In this document: positions 14,291 to 22,345 of the stretch, one piece after another
Numbering within the stretch: the stretch's first letter is position 1
Layout: each line of letters opens with the position of its first letter
Source: UBA2277 sp035477615
GTDB taxonomy: Bacteria; Patescibacteriota; Microgenomatia; UBA1400; MFAQ01
Reading direction: 5' to 3'
Length of the DNA: 24,253 bases
NCBI GenBank assembly: GCA_035477615.1
Contig: DATIKJ010000014.1
Span: 1 to 24,253, forward strand
The notes under the pieces: model-generated
What the model was told of the DNA's origin: nothing
The model's input: only the letters and a program-made list of their open reading frames with translations
Databases searched by the model: none
Position numbers and translations under genes: made by a program

Positions 14291-15370
14291 ATGGCGACAC
14301 TAACAGAGGCATCAGTTACTGCAAGAAAAGCAATTAAATACGGAGCAATTGGTTTCGTCGGAATTACCATCCTATGGTATCTTGGCGTTGCAGGAGTAAA
14401 GTACTACCAATTGACACACCCAGCACCATTACCAGACCCTACGATGGATTTTGGGGTTTTGCCAAAAATTCAGTTTCCTGAAACAAAAATTCGACCAAAA
14501 ATTGTTTTAGAGTTACCAACAGGAGGTATTCCATCTTTTGTAGATAGAATGTGGGTTTATTCTGCTCCAATTAAAAAAAGTGCATTTTCTGACACTGAAA
14601 AAGGAATTGAAATTGCAGCTGCATTGGGATTTTTGTTTAAACCTGATCAAAAAACTGAGTCAAATTATGTCTGGACTAATCAGGATCAGTTAAATTCAAA
14701 ACTGGATATGAATATTGTGAGTGGTCATTTTGTTTTGACTAGACAGTGGCAGAATAATCCAGCGCTGGCTTCCATGTCTAGTTTTACTTCTGACAAAGCG
14801 GTAATACTGGATACTGAGAATTATCTAAGTAGAGTCGGTCTTTTGAGTTCTGATATTGTTGGTGTTGAAAAAACGTCTTATCTAAAAGATGATGGCGGAA
14901 AGTTGACGAATGCCTTGTCTTTGTCTGACGCTGATTTTGTACAGTTAGATTTATTCAGAAAAAATATTGACGAGATTGACCCCGAAAGTAAAACAAAGGA
15001 GATAAAAGCTAGTTATCCGTTTTATAGAACAGATCCAAATAAGGGGTTATTGAGAGTTGTGGTGTCTGGATCTAAAAACTTAAGTGATCGAGTGATTAAC
15101 ATGGATTATGGATATAACAAAATTGTGTATACAGAAAAAGGTACTTATCCAATCAAAACAGGAGAAGAGGCTTGGACCGAACTGGAAAAAGGTGGTGGAT
15201 ATGTTTATCAGGGTGAGTCGGTGGCTTCAGAAGTAAAAATTAGACGGGTGTTTTTGGGATATTATGATCCTATTGTGAGTACTGGATATACAATGCCGAT
15301 TTATATTTTCTTGGGAGATCAGGGTTTTACAGCATATGTTTCGGCAATACGTGACTCTGTTGTGAAATAG
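14291..15370 (+). CDS. Membrane-anchored protein of unknown function
   Basis: A 359-residue protein. One membrane helix near the N-terminus (about residues 17-37) is preceded by a short cytoplasmic tail, so most of the chain is likely outside the membrane. The external part is mixed alpha/beta with a proline-rich linker (38-70) and no cysteine. The C-terminal segment (AWTELEKGGGYV followed by VFLGYYDPIVSTGYTMPIYIF) recalls PepSY- or YycI-like repeats, in which a short helix is followed by an LxYY strand ending in PvY/W; that likeness is weak. No catalytic signature is visible. Transcribed away from gltX from a shared promoter region; the mRNA leader would be at most about five bases. Confidence 0.65.
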   Translation: MATLTEASVTARKAIKYGAIGFVGITILWYLGVAGVKYYQLTHPAPLPDPTMDFGVLPKIQFPETKIRPKIVLELPTGGIPSFVDRMWVYSAPIKKSAFSDTEKGIEIAAALGFLFKPDQKTESNYVWTNQDQLNSKLDMNIVSGHFVLTRQWQNNPALASMSSFTSDKAVILDTENYLSRVGLLSSDIVGVEKTSYLKDDGGKLTNALSLSDADFVQLDLFRKNIDEIDPESKTKEIKASYPFYRTDPNKGLLRVVVSGSKNLSDRVINMDYGYNKIVYTEKGTYPIKTGEEAWTELEKGGGYVYQGESVASEVKIRRVFLGYYDPIVSTGYTMPIYIFLGDQGFTAYVSAIRDSVVK

Positions 15371-15400
15371 TCAAAGATTGTGGTGTGATAACGAGTAGAA

Positions 15401-16315
15401 TTATTCCCAGGAAAAATTTAAAAATACCCAGTTGAATAGAGATTGGGCCTCTTTAAAACGATCCTTACTATTTAAGACAGTAATAATTACTTGATGACTA
15501 TCTTTTTCGGCAAGAATAACTAGACACTCACCCGCTTCTGGTGTCCATCCTGTTTTTACCCCTAGTATTCCTGATTTCCCGAGTAAGGTGTTGGTTGTTT
15601 CAAGGGGATAAACATTTCCTTTTATACTTTTTAAGGTAATTTTTTGAGTTGAGACAATCGAAGAAAATTGTGGCCTTGCGAGAGCGTTGATAGCCATCAT
15701 GGAGATATCGTAGGCAGTAGTGTAATGATTTTGACTTTCAACACCTGAGACATTGGCAAAATGAGAGTTATGCAGACCCATCTCATAAGCTTTGGAGTTC
15801 ATACGACTAATAAAGGACTGATATCCTCCTGGATAGTTTTCTGCAAGAGTAACAGCAGCATCATTGCCTGATGGAACTAGAAGTCCAAATAGTAAGTCCT
15901 TAGCAATAAGGATGTCTCCTTTTTTTAAATCTATGGTGTTGCCGTTTGAATCATGACCGTTTTTTACTTGAAGAATAGAGTCTTCGTCAAAGTAGTCCAT
16001 AGCAACCAAGGCGGTCATAATTTTTGTAAGAGATGCAGGTTTTAGCTTGGTGTTAGCATTTTTTTCATAGAGAGTGACTCCCGTATTTAGGTCTACGATA
16101 AAGATGCCAGTTGCAGATAGTTCGGGGGGAAGAATGCCTTTTGAAACTGGCATAGAGGGTTCGCTTATGAAAGCTGCTTTGACTTTAGGGTTCTGATGAG
16201 TTGTGGGTGATTTGATTACTGGAAAAAATATTATAAACACTGAAAGGCATAATAATGCAACAATATTGAGAACTAACCGGGGAAACTTGTTTTTTGATGA
16301 CTTCGTTTTTTTCAT
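15401..16315 (-). CDS. dacA: D-alanyl-D-alanine carboxypeptidase (PBP5/DacA-like)
   Basis: Serine-type penicillin-binding protein of 304 residues that trims the terminal D-Ala of peptidoglycan stem peptides outside the membrane. All three catalytic motifs are present: SLTK (Ser95, Lys98), SGN (149-151) and KTG (254-256). One hydrophobic segment (about 13-33) serves as signal or anchor. The sequence ends just after the S11 domain, so the C-terminal domain and amphipathic anchor of E. coli PBP5 are absent. I chose the ATG at 16315 because AAGGAG lies six bases before it; the upstream ATG at 16330 has no such site. That Shine-Dalgarno is caught in a hairpin whose loop contains the rel stop codon, suggesting coupling of the two genes. 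Confidence 0.93.
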   Translation of the reverse strand: MKKTKSSKNKFPRLVLNIVALLCLSVFIIFFPVIKSPTTHQNPKVKAAFISEPSMPVSKGILPPELSATGIFIVDLNTGVTLYEKNANTKLKPASLTKIMTALVAMDYFDEDSILQVKNGHDSNGNTIDLKKGDILIAKDLLFGLLVPSGNDAAVTLAENYPGGYQSFISRMNSKAYEMGLHNSHFANVSGVESQNHYTTAYDISMMAINALARPQFSSIVSTQKITLKSIKGNVYPLETTNTLLGKSGILGVKTGWTPEAGECLVILAEKDSHQVIITVLNSKDRFKEAQSLFNWVFLNFSWE

Positions 16316-16318
16316 TTC

Positions 16319-16346
16319 AGACTCCTTCATTTTATACTAGGAGTCT
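16319..16346 (-). promoter_or_regulatory. RNA hairpin covering the dacA ribosome binding site
   Basis: On the minus-strand RNA, AGACTCC (16346-16340) pairs with GGAGTCT (16325-16319) around a 14-base loop. The right arm contains the GGAG of the dacA Shine-Dalgarno (AAGGAG, 16327-16322). The loop holds the rel stop codon TAG (16339-16337). A ribosome finishing rel would melt the stem and free the site. Confidence 0.6.
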
Positions 16347-17824
16347 TGATCTTGAACAACTTTTCTGATTTCAAATTTTGCCCTGTGAGTTTTAACAAAT
16401 CTAAGCCAGTTCTTGTTTGGTTTTTTGAGAGTTTTCGATTTTTGAATCTCGATAATATCACCACTTTTGAGTTGGTGATCAAGAGAAGCTATCTTACCAT
16501 TGACCTTAACAGTTTGAATGTAAGAACCAAGGTCAGAATGAACACTGAAGGCAAAATCCACTGGAGTTGAGTTTTCCGGAAGATCATAAACATCGCCGTT
16601 TGGCGAGAATACATAAATATGTGAAGATAGAGCATCTAGTTTGTAATCTTCTATACTATCTCCCGTACTTCCAACTTGATTTTGCCAACTAGCTAGTTGT
16701 TTTACCCAGGACATTTTATCTGTAATCTTGAAGGATGTGCCTTCTGCAAGTTTTTTATCAGAGGCTCCGTGACTTTTGGCATCTGAGTATGCAAAGTGTG
16801 CGGCAGCACCAAACTCTGCTTGATTATGCATTTCTTCTGAACGGATTTGAATTTCGACTATGTTTCCCATACTGTCAAAAATTTTTGTATGAATTGATTG
16901 ATAGCCGTTTGGTTTTGGCTGGGCAATAAAGTCAGAAATACCAACGTTTGGAACTGGTTTCCAGTATTGATGAATAACTCCTAAGGCAGAGTAGCAACTA
17001 GAACAGTCTTCTGTAATAACTCTGACGGCCATAAGATCATATATCTTTGTAATATCACGATTGTTTTCTGGACGAAGGAGTTTTTTATATAAACTGTATT
17101 TTCTTTTTGGCCGTCCTTCAACTCTAGCAGTAACACCATGTTTGACTAACTGCTGACGAAGTTTGTTCATTATCCCAGATACATTTTTTTCTGAGTGCTT
17201 AAAATGAGGTTTGGCAATTTTCTGTAACCAAGAATATTCATCTGGATAGATGTACGGGAAAGCGAGATCTTCCAGTTCTCCCTTAAGTCGACCCATACTG
17301 AGACGTTCTGCAAGTGGTGCATATACTTCTAGTGTTTCAATGGCTATACGTTTTTGTTTGGAAATTGGAACCCCTTCCAAAGTCGTCATGTTGTGTAATC
17401 TGTCGGCTAGACGAATAAGAACTACACGAATATCTTGAGCCATAGCTACAAACATTTTGCGTAAATTTTCTAGAAACTCGATATTTTGACTGCCTCTGAG
17501 TTTGACTTTTCCTACACGATTGACTCCTTCAACTAGTTTGCCAACTTCTTCTCCAAACTGATTGCTTATCTGTTCGACTGTTACATCGGCCATTTCTGGC
17601 AGGTCATGGAGAAGGGCGGCTTCTATGCTAGCTTGGTCAAGACCCCAACCGGCAACAATTGAGGCCGTAGCAAGAGGATGAGAGATATAATCATCCCCTG
17701 TTTGACGAATTTGTCCTTGGTGTTTTTCCTGCGCAAACACATAGACTTTTTTAAGTCGTTTTTCGTTGATATTGGCAGTTTTGGTTTTGGCTTGAATCAA
17801 AAGATCCTCAAAGCTTGTTTCCAT
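16337..17824 (-). CDS. rel: RelA/SpoT-family (p)ppGpp synthetase/hydrolase, truncated after TGS
   Basis: Stringent-response enzyme of 495 residues. The HD hydrolase domain has His49, His73-Asp74, Glu77 and the RLADRLHNM segment (138-146). The synthetase domain has RPKRKYS and the conserved PKPNGYQSIH followed by VEIQIRSEEMH. A TGS domain (about 405-465, starting IYVFSPNGDVYDLP) closes the protein; the helical, zinc-finger and ACT/RRM domains of full-length Rel (about 730 residues) are absent. Oddity: the hydrolase motif HDxxED reads HDLPEM, with Met78 replacing the Asp that helps catalyse ppGpp hydrolysis, so hydrolase activity may be weak. It lies six bases before the dacA hairpin region. 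Its ATG coincides with +1 of a TAAAAT promoter, predicting a leaderless mRNA. Confidence 0.93.
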   Translation of the reverse strand: METSFEDLLIQAKTKTANINEKRLKKVYVFAQEKHQGQIRQTGDDYISHPLATASIVAGWGLDQASIEAALLHDLPEMADVTVEQISNQFGEEVGKLVEGVNRVGKVKLRGSQNIEFLENLRKMFVAMAQDIRVVLIRLADRLHNMTTLEGVPISKQKRIAIETLEVYAPLAERLSMGRLKGELEDLAFPYIYPDEYSWLQKIAKPHFKHSEKNVSGIMNKLRQQLVKHGVTARVEGRPKRKYSLYKKLLRPENNRDITKIYDLMAVRVITEDCSSCYSALGVIHQYWKPVPNVGISDFIAQPKPNGYQSIHTKIFDSMGNIVEIQIRSEEMHNQAEFGAAAHFAYSDAKSHGASDKKLAEGTSFKITDKMSWVKQLASWQNQVGSTGDSIEDYKLDALSSHIYVFSPNGDVYDLPENSTPVDFAFSVHSDLGSYIQTVKVNGKIASLDHQLKSGDIIEIQKSKTLKKPNKNWLRFVKTHRAKFEIRKVVQDQDS

Positions 17825-17830
17825 ACGGGT

Positions 17831-17857
17831 ATTTTACATTGTTTTGCGTGATAAGAT
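17831..17857. promoter_or_regulatory. Divergent leaderless promoters of rel and the CCA-type gene
   Basis: The 39-base gap holds two -10 elements. TAAAAT on the minus strand (17836-17831) places +1 on 17824, the A of the rel ATG. The extended element TGATAAGAT on the plus strand (17849-17857) places +1 on 17864, the G of the GTG start. Neither has a -35 at normal spacing. Confidence 0.6.
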
Positions 17858-17863
17858 GGGTGG

Positions 17864-19321
17864 GTGTATAGGCGGTTTTTATTACCAGATGAAGTAGTTT
17901 TAATTCCCAAGGAACTAAAACAAGTAATGAGTGATTATATTACTAATGGTTTTGAGATCTATTTGGTAGGTGGTGGAGTGAGAAATATTCTGATGGAGAA
18001 AGTGCCGGAAAACTGTGACCTGACAACAAATGCTACTCCAGAACAAAGCTTGAAAATACTTGAAAAGAATGAACCCTTTTATAATAATGATTTTGGAACT
18101 GTATCGTATGAAGTCGAAATTGAAGGGAAGAAGGAGTTGTATGAGATAACAACATATCGGTCCGAAAAAGAGTATTCAGATTATCGTCGTCCCGATAATG
18201 TAAGCTGGGGAAAAACACTGGAAGAAGATGTTACCCGTCGTGACTTTACTGTAAATGCGATGGTTGTCGGAATGAATGGTGGTAAGTTTGAACTAATTGA
18301 TTTGGTTGGAGGACTCCAGGACTTTGAAAAGGGATCGATGAGAGCCGTAGGAGACCCTGAGAAAAGATTTGGAGAAGATGCTTTGAGAATGATGAGAGCA
18401 ATTCGCTTTGCTGCCCGTTTGGGATTTTCTATTGAAAAGCAAACTTTAAAAGCAATCTCTACTAAAGCACCTTTGCTTGCAAAAATAAGCAAAGAAAGAG
18501 TTCGTGATGAATTATTAAAAATAATTGGATCAAATTATCCAGCAGATGGAGTGTCGCTTTTGATATCAACTGGACTGATGGAGCAAATAATACCGGAGGT
18601 ACTAGAAGGACGAGGAGTAATGCAGGGAGGTCACCATACTTTGACTGTCTTGGACCATATGATTGAGTGTTTGCGAAACAGTTCATCACCAGACCCTATT
18701 GTTCGTTTTGCCACTTTTATCCACGACGTGGGAAAGCCGAGAAGTCAGAGATATAAATGCAGAAAGTGCGGAAAGATGTACCGAGATTTGTCGGACGAAA
18801 TGACAATCTGTGCCAACTGTGGATACAATCAACCCACTCGCGGAATGATTACTTTTTATGGACATGAAGTAATTGGAGCTAGAATGACAAAGGACATTTG
18901 TGAGAGACTGCGATTTACTAACAAACAGACAGAAAAAGTAGTGACTTTAGTAAGAATGCATATGTTTGCATATCAGCCAGAAATGACGGATGCAGCCATA
19001 AGAAGAATAATTCGAAAAGTAGGTAAAGAAAATATTGCGGATATGATCCTCTTGCGAATTGCTGACAGGAAAGGAAGTGGATCAAAAACAACCAGTTGGA
19101 GATTTATGGAGTTGCAAAAACGAATTGGAGAACAGCTATTTGAGCCAATGGAAATTAACGACATGGCTGTGAATGGGCGAGATGTAATGGAAGTTTTGAA
19201 AGTACAACCTGGACCTGTAATTGGAAAGGTACTGAAGGAATTATTTGAGGAAGTCTTGGAAGATACCTCGAAAAACACTAAGGAATATTTACTCTCACGA
19301 ATTAAAGAGGTGGCAGAGTAA
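17864..19321 (+). CDS. cca: CCA tRNA nucleotidyltransferase-type protein with zinc ribbon in the HD domain
   Basis: A 485-residue poly(A)-polymerase/CCA-adding family protein; the expected role is to build or repair the CCA end of tRNAs. The head domain has LVGGGVRN (34-41) and RRDFTVNAM (125-133), followed by the typical RMMRAIRFAARLGF segment. The HD domain has His287-Asp288 (FIHDVGKPR). Right after it an insert carries two CxxC pairs (Cys299/302 and Cys316/319), a zinc ribbon that I do not know from standard members; HD helices resume near His334. Two active-site positions differ from the usual pattern: GGxVRD ends in Asn41, and the catalytic DxD is Asn50-Cys51-Asp52, losing the first metal ligand. 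Full catalytic competence is therefore uncertain. The GTG start agrees with a promoter predicting a leaderless mRNA; the next in-frame ATG is at codon 22. Confidence 0.85.
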   Translation: MYRRFLLPDEVVLIPKELKQVMSDYITNGFEIYLVGGGVRNILMEKVPENCDLTTNATPEQSLKILEKNEPFYNNDFGTVSYEVEIEGKKELYEITTYRSEKEYSDYRRPDNVSWGKTLEEDVTRRDFTVNAMVVGMNGGKFELIDLVGGLQDFEKGSMRAVGDPEKRFGEDALRMMRAIRFAARLGFSIEKQTLKAISTKAPLLAKISKERVRDELLKIIGSNYPADGVSLLISTGLMEQIIPEVLEGRGVMQGGHHTLTVLDHMIECLRNSSSPDPIVRFATFIHDVGKPRSQRYKCRKCGKMYRDLSDEMTICANCGYNQPTRGMITFYGHEVIGARMTKDICERLRFTNKQTEKVVTLVRMHMFAYQPEMTDAAIRRIIRKVGKENIADMILLRIADRKGSGSKTTSWRFMELQKRIGEQLFEPMEINDMAVNGRDVMEVLKVQPGPVIGKVLKELFEEVLEDTSKNTKEYLLSRIKEVAE

Positions 19322-19325
19322 GAAT

Positions 19326-20183
19326 TTATTTTTTCTTGCCGAAAAAATTTTCCCAAACAATAAGAAGAGGAGCAGCGGTAAAGGTGGAAGAGTAAGTACC
19401 AGTGATTGTTCCGATAAGGAGAGCAAGAGCGAAGTATCTCGTGGTTTCCCCGCCAATTAAAAAGAGAGCAATAAGCATAAAGATAATGGTGAGAGAGTTG
19501 TTTAGAGACCTGACCATAGTTTCGGTAACTGCTTGGTTGACTAAGGTAGTGAAATCAACACCTTTGTTTTTGTGCGATAGTTCGCGAATACGGTCATAGA
19601 CAACGATTGTGTCATGAGTGGAAAAAGATAGAATTGTAAGAACGGCAGTAACAAAAAGTAAATCAATTTCAACGCCATAAAAATGACCCAGAAGAGAGAA
19701 ACTACCAAGCATAATAAGTGAGTCGTGTAACATGGCAATAACGGCACAGACACCATACTTGACCTTTTTGAAAGCGAAACTGATGTAGAGAAGAAGCATA
19801 ATACTGGAGATAATCAAAGCATATAGAGTTTTTTTGATAGTCTCTTTGCCAAGAGCAGCGCCAATACTTTCAAAACTAGTTATTTTTAATTCTGGATTGT
19901 CTTTTTTTACCGTATCAATAGCTTTCTCTGCAATTTCTTGAGAAATATTTTTGGTTTTTATAGTTATATAACTTGAGTTTTTGTCTTCTAGAGAAGGAGA
20001 GTAATCCTTAAAAGAATGAAATATCATGTCGGGATTGGATTTTATATTTTCTATAGTTAAACGGGTACCACCAGTGAATTCGATTGAAGGCTTAAGGCCG
20101 AAGCGGATTAATGAGTAAATTCCGGGAACAATAATAAGAGCAGAAATCAAAAAATAGATTGAGAGATGTTTCATCCAGTTCAT
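19326..20183 (-). CDS. secF: Protein translocase subunit SecF
   Basis: A 285-residue membrane protein, partner of SecD; the pair uses the proton-motive force to help pull secreted proteins across the membrane after SecYEG. One N-terminal helix, an external P4-like domain with FTGGTRLTI (about 36-44), then five membrane helices including the conserved STHDTIVVYDRIREL segment. Full length for the family. The ATG at 20183 is one base after the secD stop, with no Shine-Dalgarno, so translation is likely coupled. The 3' end faces the CCA-type gene with only four bases between stops and no terminator hairpin, so opposing transcripts must overlap. Confidence 0.95.
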   Translation of the reverse strand: MNWMKHLSIYFLISALIIVPGIYSLIRFGLKPSIEFTGGTRLTIENIKSNPDMIFHSFKDYSPSLEDKNSSYITIKTKNISQEIAEKAIDTVKKDNPELKITSFESIGAALGKETIKKTLYALIISSIMLLLYISFAFKKVKYGVCAVIAMLHDSLIMLGSFSLLGHFYGVEIDLLFVTAVLTILSFSTHDTIVVYDRIRELSHKNKGVDFTTLVNQAVTETMVRSLNNSLTIIFMLIALFLIGGETTRYFALALLIGTITGTYSSTFTAAPLLIVWENFFGKKK

Positions 20184-20184
20184 A

Positions 20185-21531
20185 TTATTTTTCCTTTTTG
20201 ATTTCTAATGTACGTCCCTTGTAGAAAAGTCGAAGAAGATTTCTGGTGACGACAATGCCGGTAAAGAGAGATATAAAAATTCCAAGAATCAAAGTAAGAG
20301 CAAAACCACGCACAGCTCCTGAGCTATTTAAGAAGTTCCAGTTTAGTGGATTGTAAAGAATAATACCGGTGATAATGGTCGCCGTATTGGCGTCTTTGAT
20401 GCTGTCCCAAGCGCGACCAAAGGCAAGCTCGAGTGCAACTGGCCATGATCTGCCGGAACGAATTTCTTCTTTATATCTCTCAAAAACAAGAATATTTGAA
20501 TCGACAGCCATTCCAACTGAAAGCAAGAAGGCAGCAATTCCAGGAAGACTAAGAACTATAGAGAATAATTTATAAATTACAAGAGAAAACAAACCATACA
20601 AAATAAGTCCGATTGATGCAATAACTCCCATCCAGCCATAGTTGCCAATCATAAAGAATATCACCATAAAAAGACCGATGGCACCAGCAGTAATACTTTT
20701 TTGAATAGAGTCAGCTCCTAATGTAGCCGGAATATTCTTTTGACTCAAGACATGAACTGGAACTGGAAGTGCACCTGCATTTAACTGTACTGAGAGAGAT
20801 TTTGCTTCATCTGTTGTGAAACTACCTGTAATTTGTGCATTACCATCTTTGATCTCGGTCTGAACCGTTGGCATAGTAATTGGATATCCATCTAGTAAAA
20901 TGGCAATCGGCTTACCAATGTTTTCTTTTGTAAGCTTGGCAAACTTAGTTTTTCCGGAGTCTTTGAAAGTGATTGAGACTCCCGGTTGACGATTATCAGT
21001 TTCAAAAGTAACTTCAGCTTTGGCTAAGTCGGCTCCTGTTAAATCTGTCGGAGAAAAGTCCGTAAGAGTTGCCTCTTCAGTGGCGGTTTTTCCAGGAGTA
21101 TAAACTGGAAGTGCAAATTCCATTTTGGCTGTTTGACCGATAAGGTCGAGAGCTTGCTGAGGATCAGTAACACCCGGAAGTTCAAGAATTATTCTGTAAT
21201 CATTTCCGGAAACTGCGGTTTTTATACCTGATTCAGATACACCATAAAAGTCTATTCGTCTTCCCATGACCGTTTTGACTGATTCTAAGGCTAAAGTACG
21301 GTCTTCTGACTTAATTTCCGTCATATCAGCAGTAAGCGTCACTTGTAAACCACCTTTGATATCAAGCCCTTGTTTTAATTCAATTTCTTTAGAAAGGTCA
21401 AGATTGCCAATCTTAGTATTAATTCTGGGTACTTGAAAAGTAAATATCTTCGTAGGAAGAACGAGGTATAAAGAAATTAGAGAAATAATCGCAATAAAAA
21501 TAAAAACCTTTTGTGGCTTGGAAAGAGTCAT
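20185..21531 (-). CDS. secD: Protein translocase subunit SecD
   Basis: A 448-residue SecD. An N-terminal helix (about 9-27) is followed by the P1-type external domain (LKQGLDIKGGLQVTL near 52-66; VTDPQQALDLIGQ), then the membrane part with the family signature SVGMAVDSNILVFERYKEE and DANTATIITGIILY. Shorter than E. coli SecD (615) but normal for small-genome and Gram-positive forms. A consensus TATAAT on the minus strand (21544-21539), overlapping the abrB-like gene's stop, would start an mRNA at about 21532, one base before this ATG. secDF may thus have its own nearly leaderless promoter inside the larger operon. Confidence 0.95.
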   Translation of the reverse strand: MTLSKPQKVFIFIAIISLISLYLVLPTKIFTFQVPRINTKIGNLDLSKEIELKQGLDIKGGLQVTLTADMTEIKSEDRTLALESVKTVMGRRIDFYGVSESGIKTAVSGNDYRIILELPGVTDPQQALDLIGQTAKMEFALPVYTPGKTATEEATLTDFSPTDLTGADLAKAEVTFETDNRQPGVSITFKDSGKTKFAKLTKENIGKPIAILLDGYPITMPTVQTEIKDGNAQITGSFTTDEAKSLSVQLNAGALPVPVHVLSQKNIPATLGADSIQKSITAGAIGLFMVIFFMIGNYGWMGVIASIGLILYGLFSLVIYKLFSIVLSLPGIAAFLLSVGMAVDSNILVFERYKEEIRSGRSWPVALELAFGRAWDSIKDANTATIITGIILYNPLNWNFLNSSGAVRGFALTLILGIFISLFTGIVVTRNLLRLFYKGRTLEIKKEK

Positions 21532-21539
21532 TTATAGAA

Positions 21540-21743
21540 TTATATATGTTTTTGTAGCCTTCTTTTAGGAGAAAGTCCAAGACTTAACTGATGACTATCC
21601 ACAAAATTGACAGTGAGTGAGTTGTTTAACTCTCTCTTAATATCAACTTGATCACCTGGTTTGAGAGAAAGATCTTTTACCAGATTCGAAGGTAAGGTAA
21701 TTCCTAGAGAGTTGCCTACTTTAAGAATTTTCTGTGTGGACAT
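21540..21743 (-). CDS. AbrB/MazE-type swapped-hairpin DNA-binding protein
   Basis: A 67-residue protein. The N-terminal 40 residues (ILKVGNSLGITLPSNLVKDL followed by LKPGDQVDI) match the SpoVT-AbrB fold, a dimeric DNA-binding beta structure used by AbrB regulators and MazE antitoxins. A basic tail follows (SPKRRLQKHI). The start chosen is the ATG at 21743, which overlaps the upstream gene's TGA by one base (TGATG); a TTG one codon earlier is the alternative. Tight coupling to a winged-helix/nucleotidyltransferase-like gene recalls toxin-antitoxin layout, but no toxin fold is evident, and both may simply be regulators inherited with the sec operon. Confidence 0.8.
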   Translation of the reverse strand: MSTQKILKVGNSLGITLPSNLVKDLSLKPGDQVDIKRELNNSLTVNFVDSHQLSLGLSPKRRLQKHI

Positions 21744-22324
21744 CAACTAAGTAATTGAATTTCATCCCCTATTAGAGTAATACGTGGCTGGAGAAGGACT
21801 TTGATAATAAATGGATCTTGATGATTTTTGCGATATTTAAATTCGTCCTCTGTCATACAGGAGTAGTTTATTTCTGTATCAAGAAGTTTTTCGGCAGATT
21901 TAATGAGAATGGAAACTTGGGGCATAATGATTTTTCCAATAAGCATTAGATCGACCTCTTCTGTGTCTCGCTTTAGACCACGGGCTAGCTTTTGGGAAAT
22001 GAAAGCAAATTTCACAAAACCAAGTTTACTTCTATTCTTAAGGACTAGTTTTCCAAGTCCAGAGGATTTGGATATTAAGTTTGAAAGCTCAGGATAAATT
22101 GAGAAGGTGGTTTTGACCGAGTAGTATAGGCGATTACCTCTTTTTTCACTTTTTAGAAGACCTGCTTTTTGCAGATGATCTAACTCTCGTCTCACTGCAT
22201 TTATTTCTTCTTTGGTTTTTCTGGTTAACTCACGAACATAAAACATGTTTTTAGAGTCCGAAAGAAATATCTTTAGAAGTTTTACTCTTACTTTAGAGAT
22301 GATTAGATCTGATAGTTTGGCCAT
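21743..22324 (-). CDS. Winged-helix protein fused to degenerate nucleotidyltransferase-like domain
   Basis: A 193-residue two-domain protein. Residues 1-72 form an ArsR/MarR-like winged helix (FYVRELTRKT, then the recognition-like helix EEINAVRRELDHLQKAGLL and wing KRGNRLYY). Residues 95-165 look like a minimal (MNT-type) nucleotidyltransferase fold, with the strand EEVDLMLIGKI in the place of the DxD strand. The usual GSxARG is ISQKLARG and DxDLLV is EVDLML, so two of the expected catalytic residues are changed and the domain is probably inactive or only ligand-binding. Such fusions are recurrent in Patescibacteria and archaea. It ends in UGA, the clearest sign here that UGA is a stop. It starts 21 bases after the DUF3048 gene. 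Confidence 0.7.
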   Translation of the reverse strand: MAKLSDLIISKVRVKLLKIFLSDSKNMFYVRELTRKTKEEINAVRRELDHLQKAGLLKSEKRGNRLYYSVKTTFSIYPELSNLISKSSGLGKLVLKNRSKLGFVKFAFISQKLARGLKRDTEEVDLMLIGKIIMPQVSILIKSAEKLLDTEINYSCMTEDEFKYRKNHQDPFIIKVLLQPRITLIGDEIQLLS

Positions 22325-22345
22325 AGATTGGGGCAGGCCCGTACC

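Noticed and set aside
21743..21745. Reassignment of UGA to glycine as in some Patescibacteria
   Set aside because: UGA ends the winged-helix gene and overlaps the next ATG. No conserved gene in the window contains an in-frame UGA.
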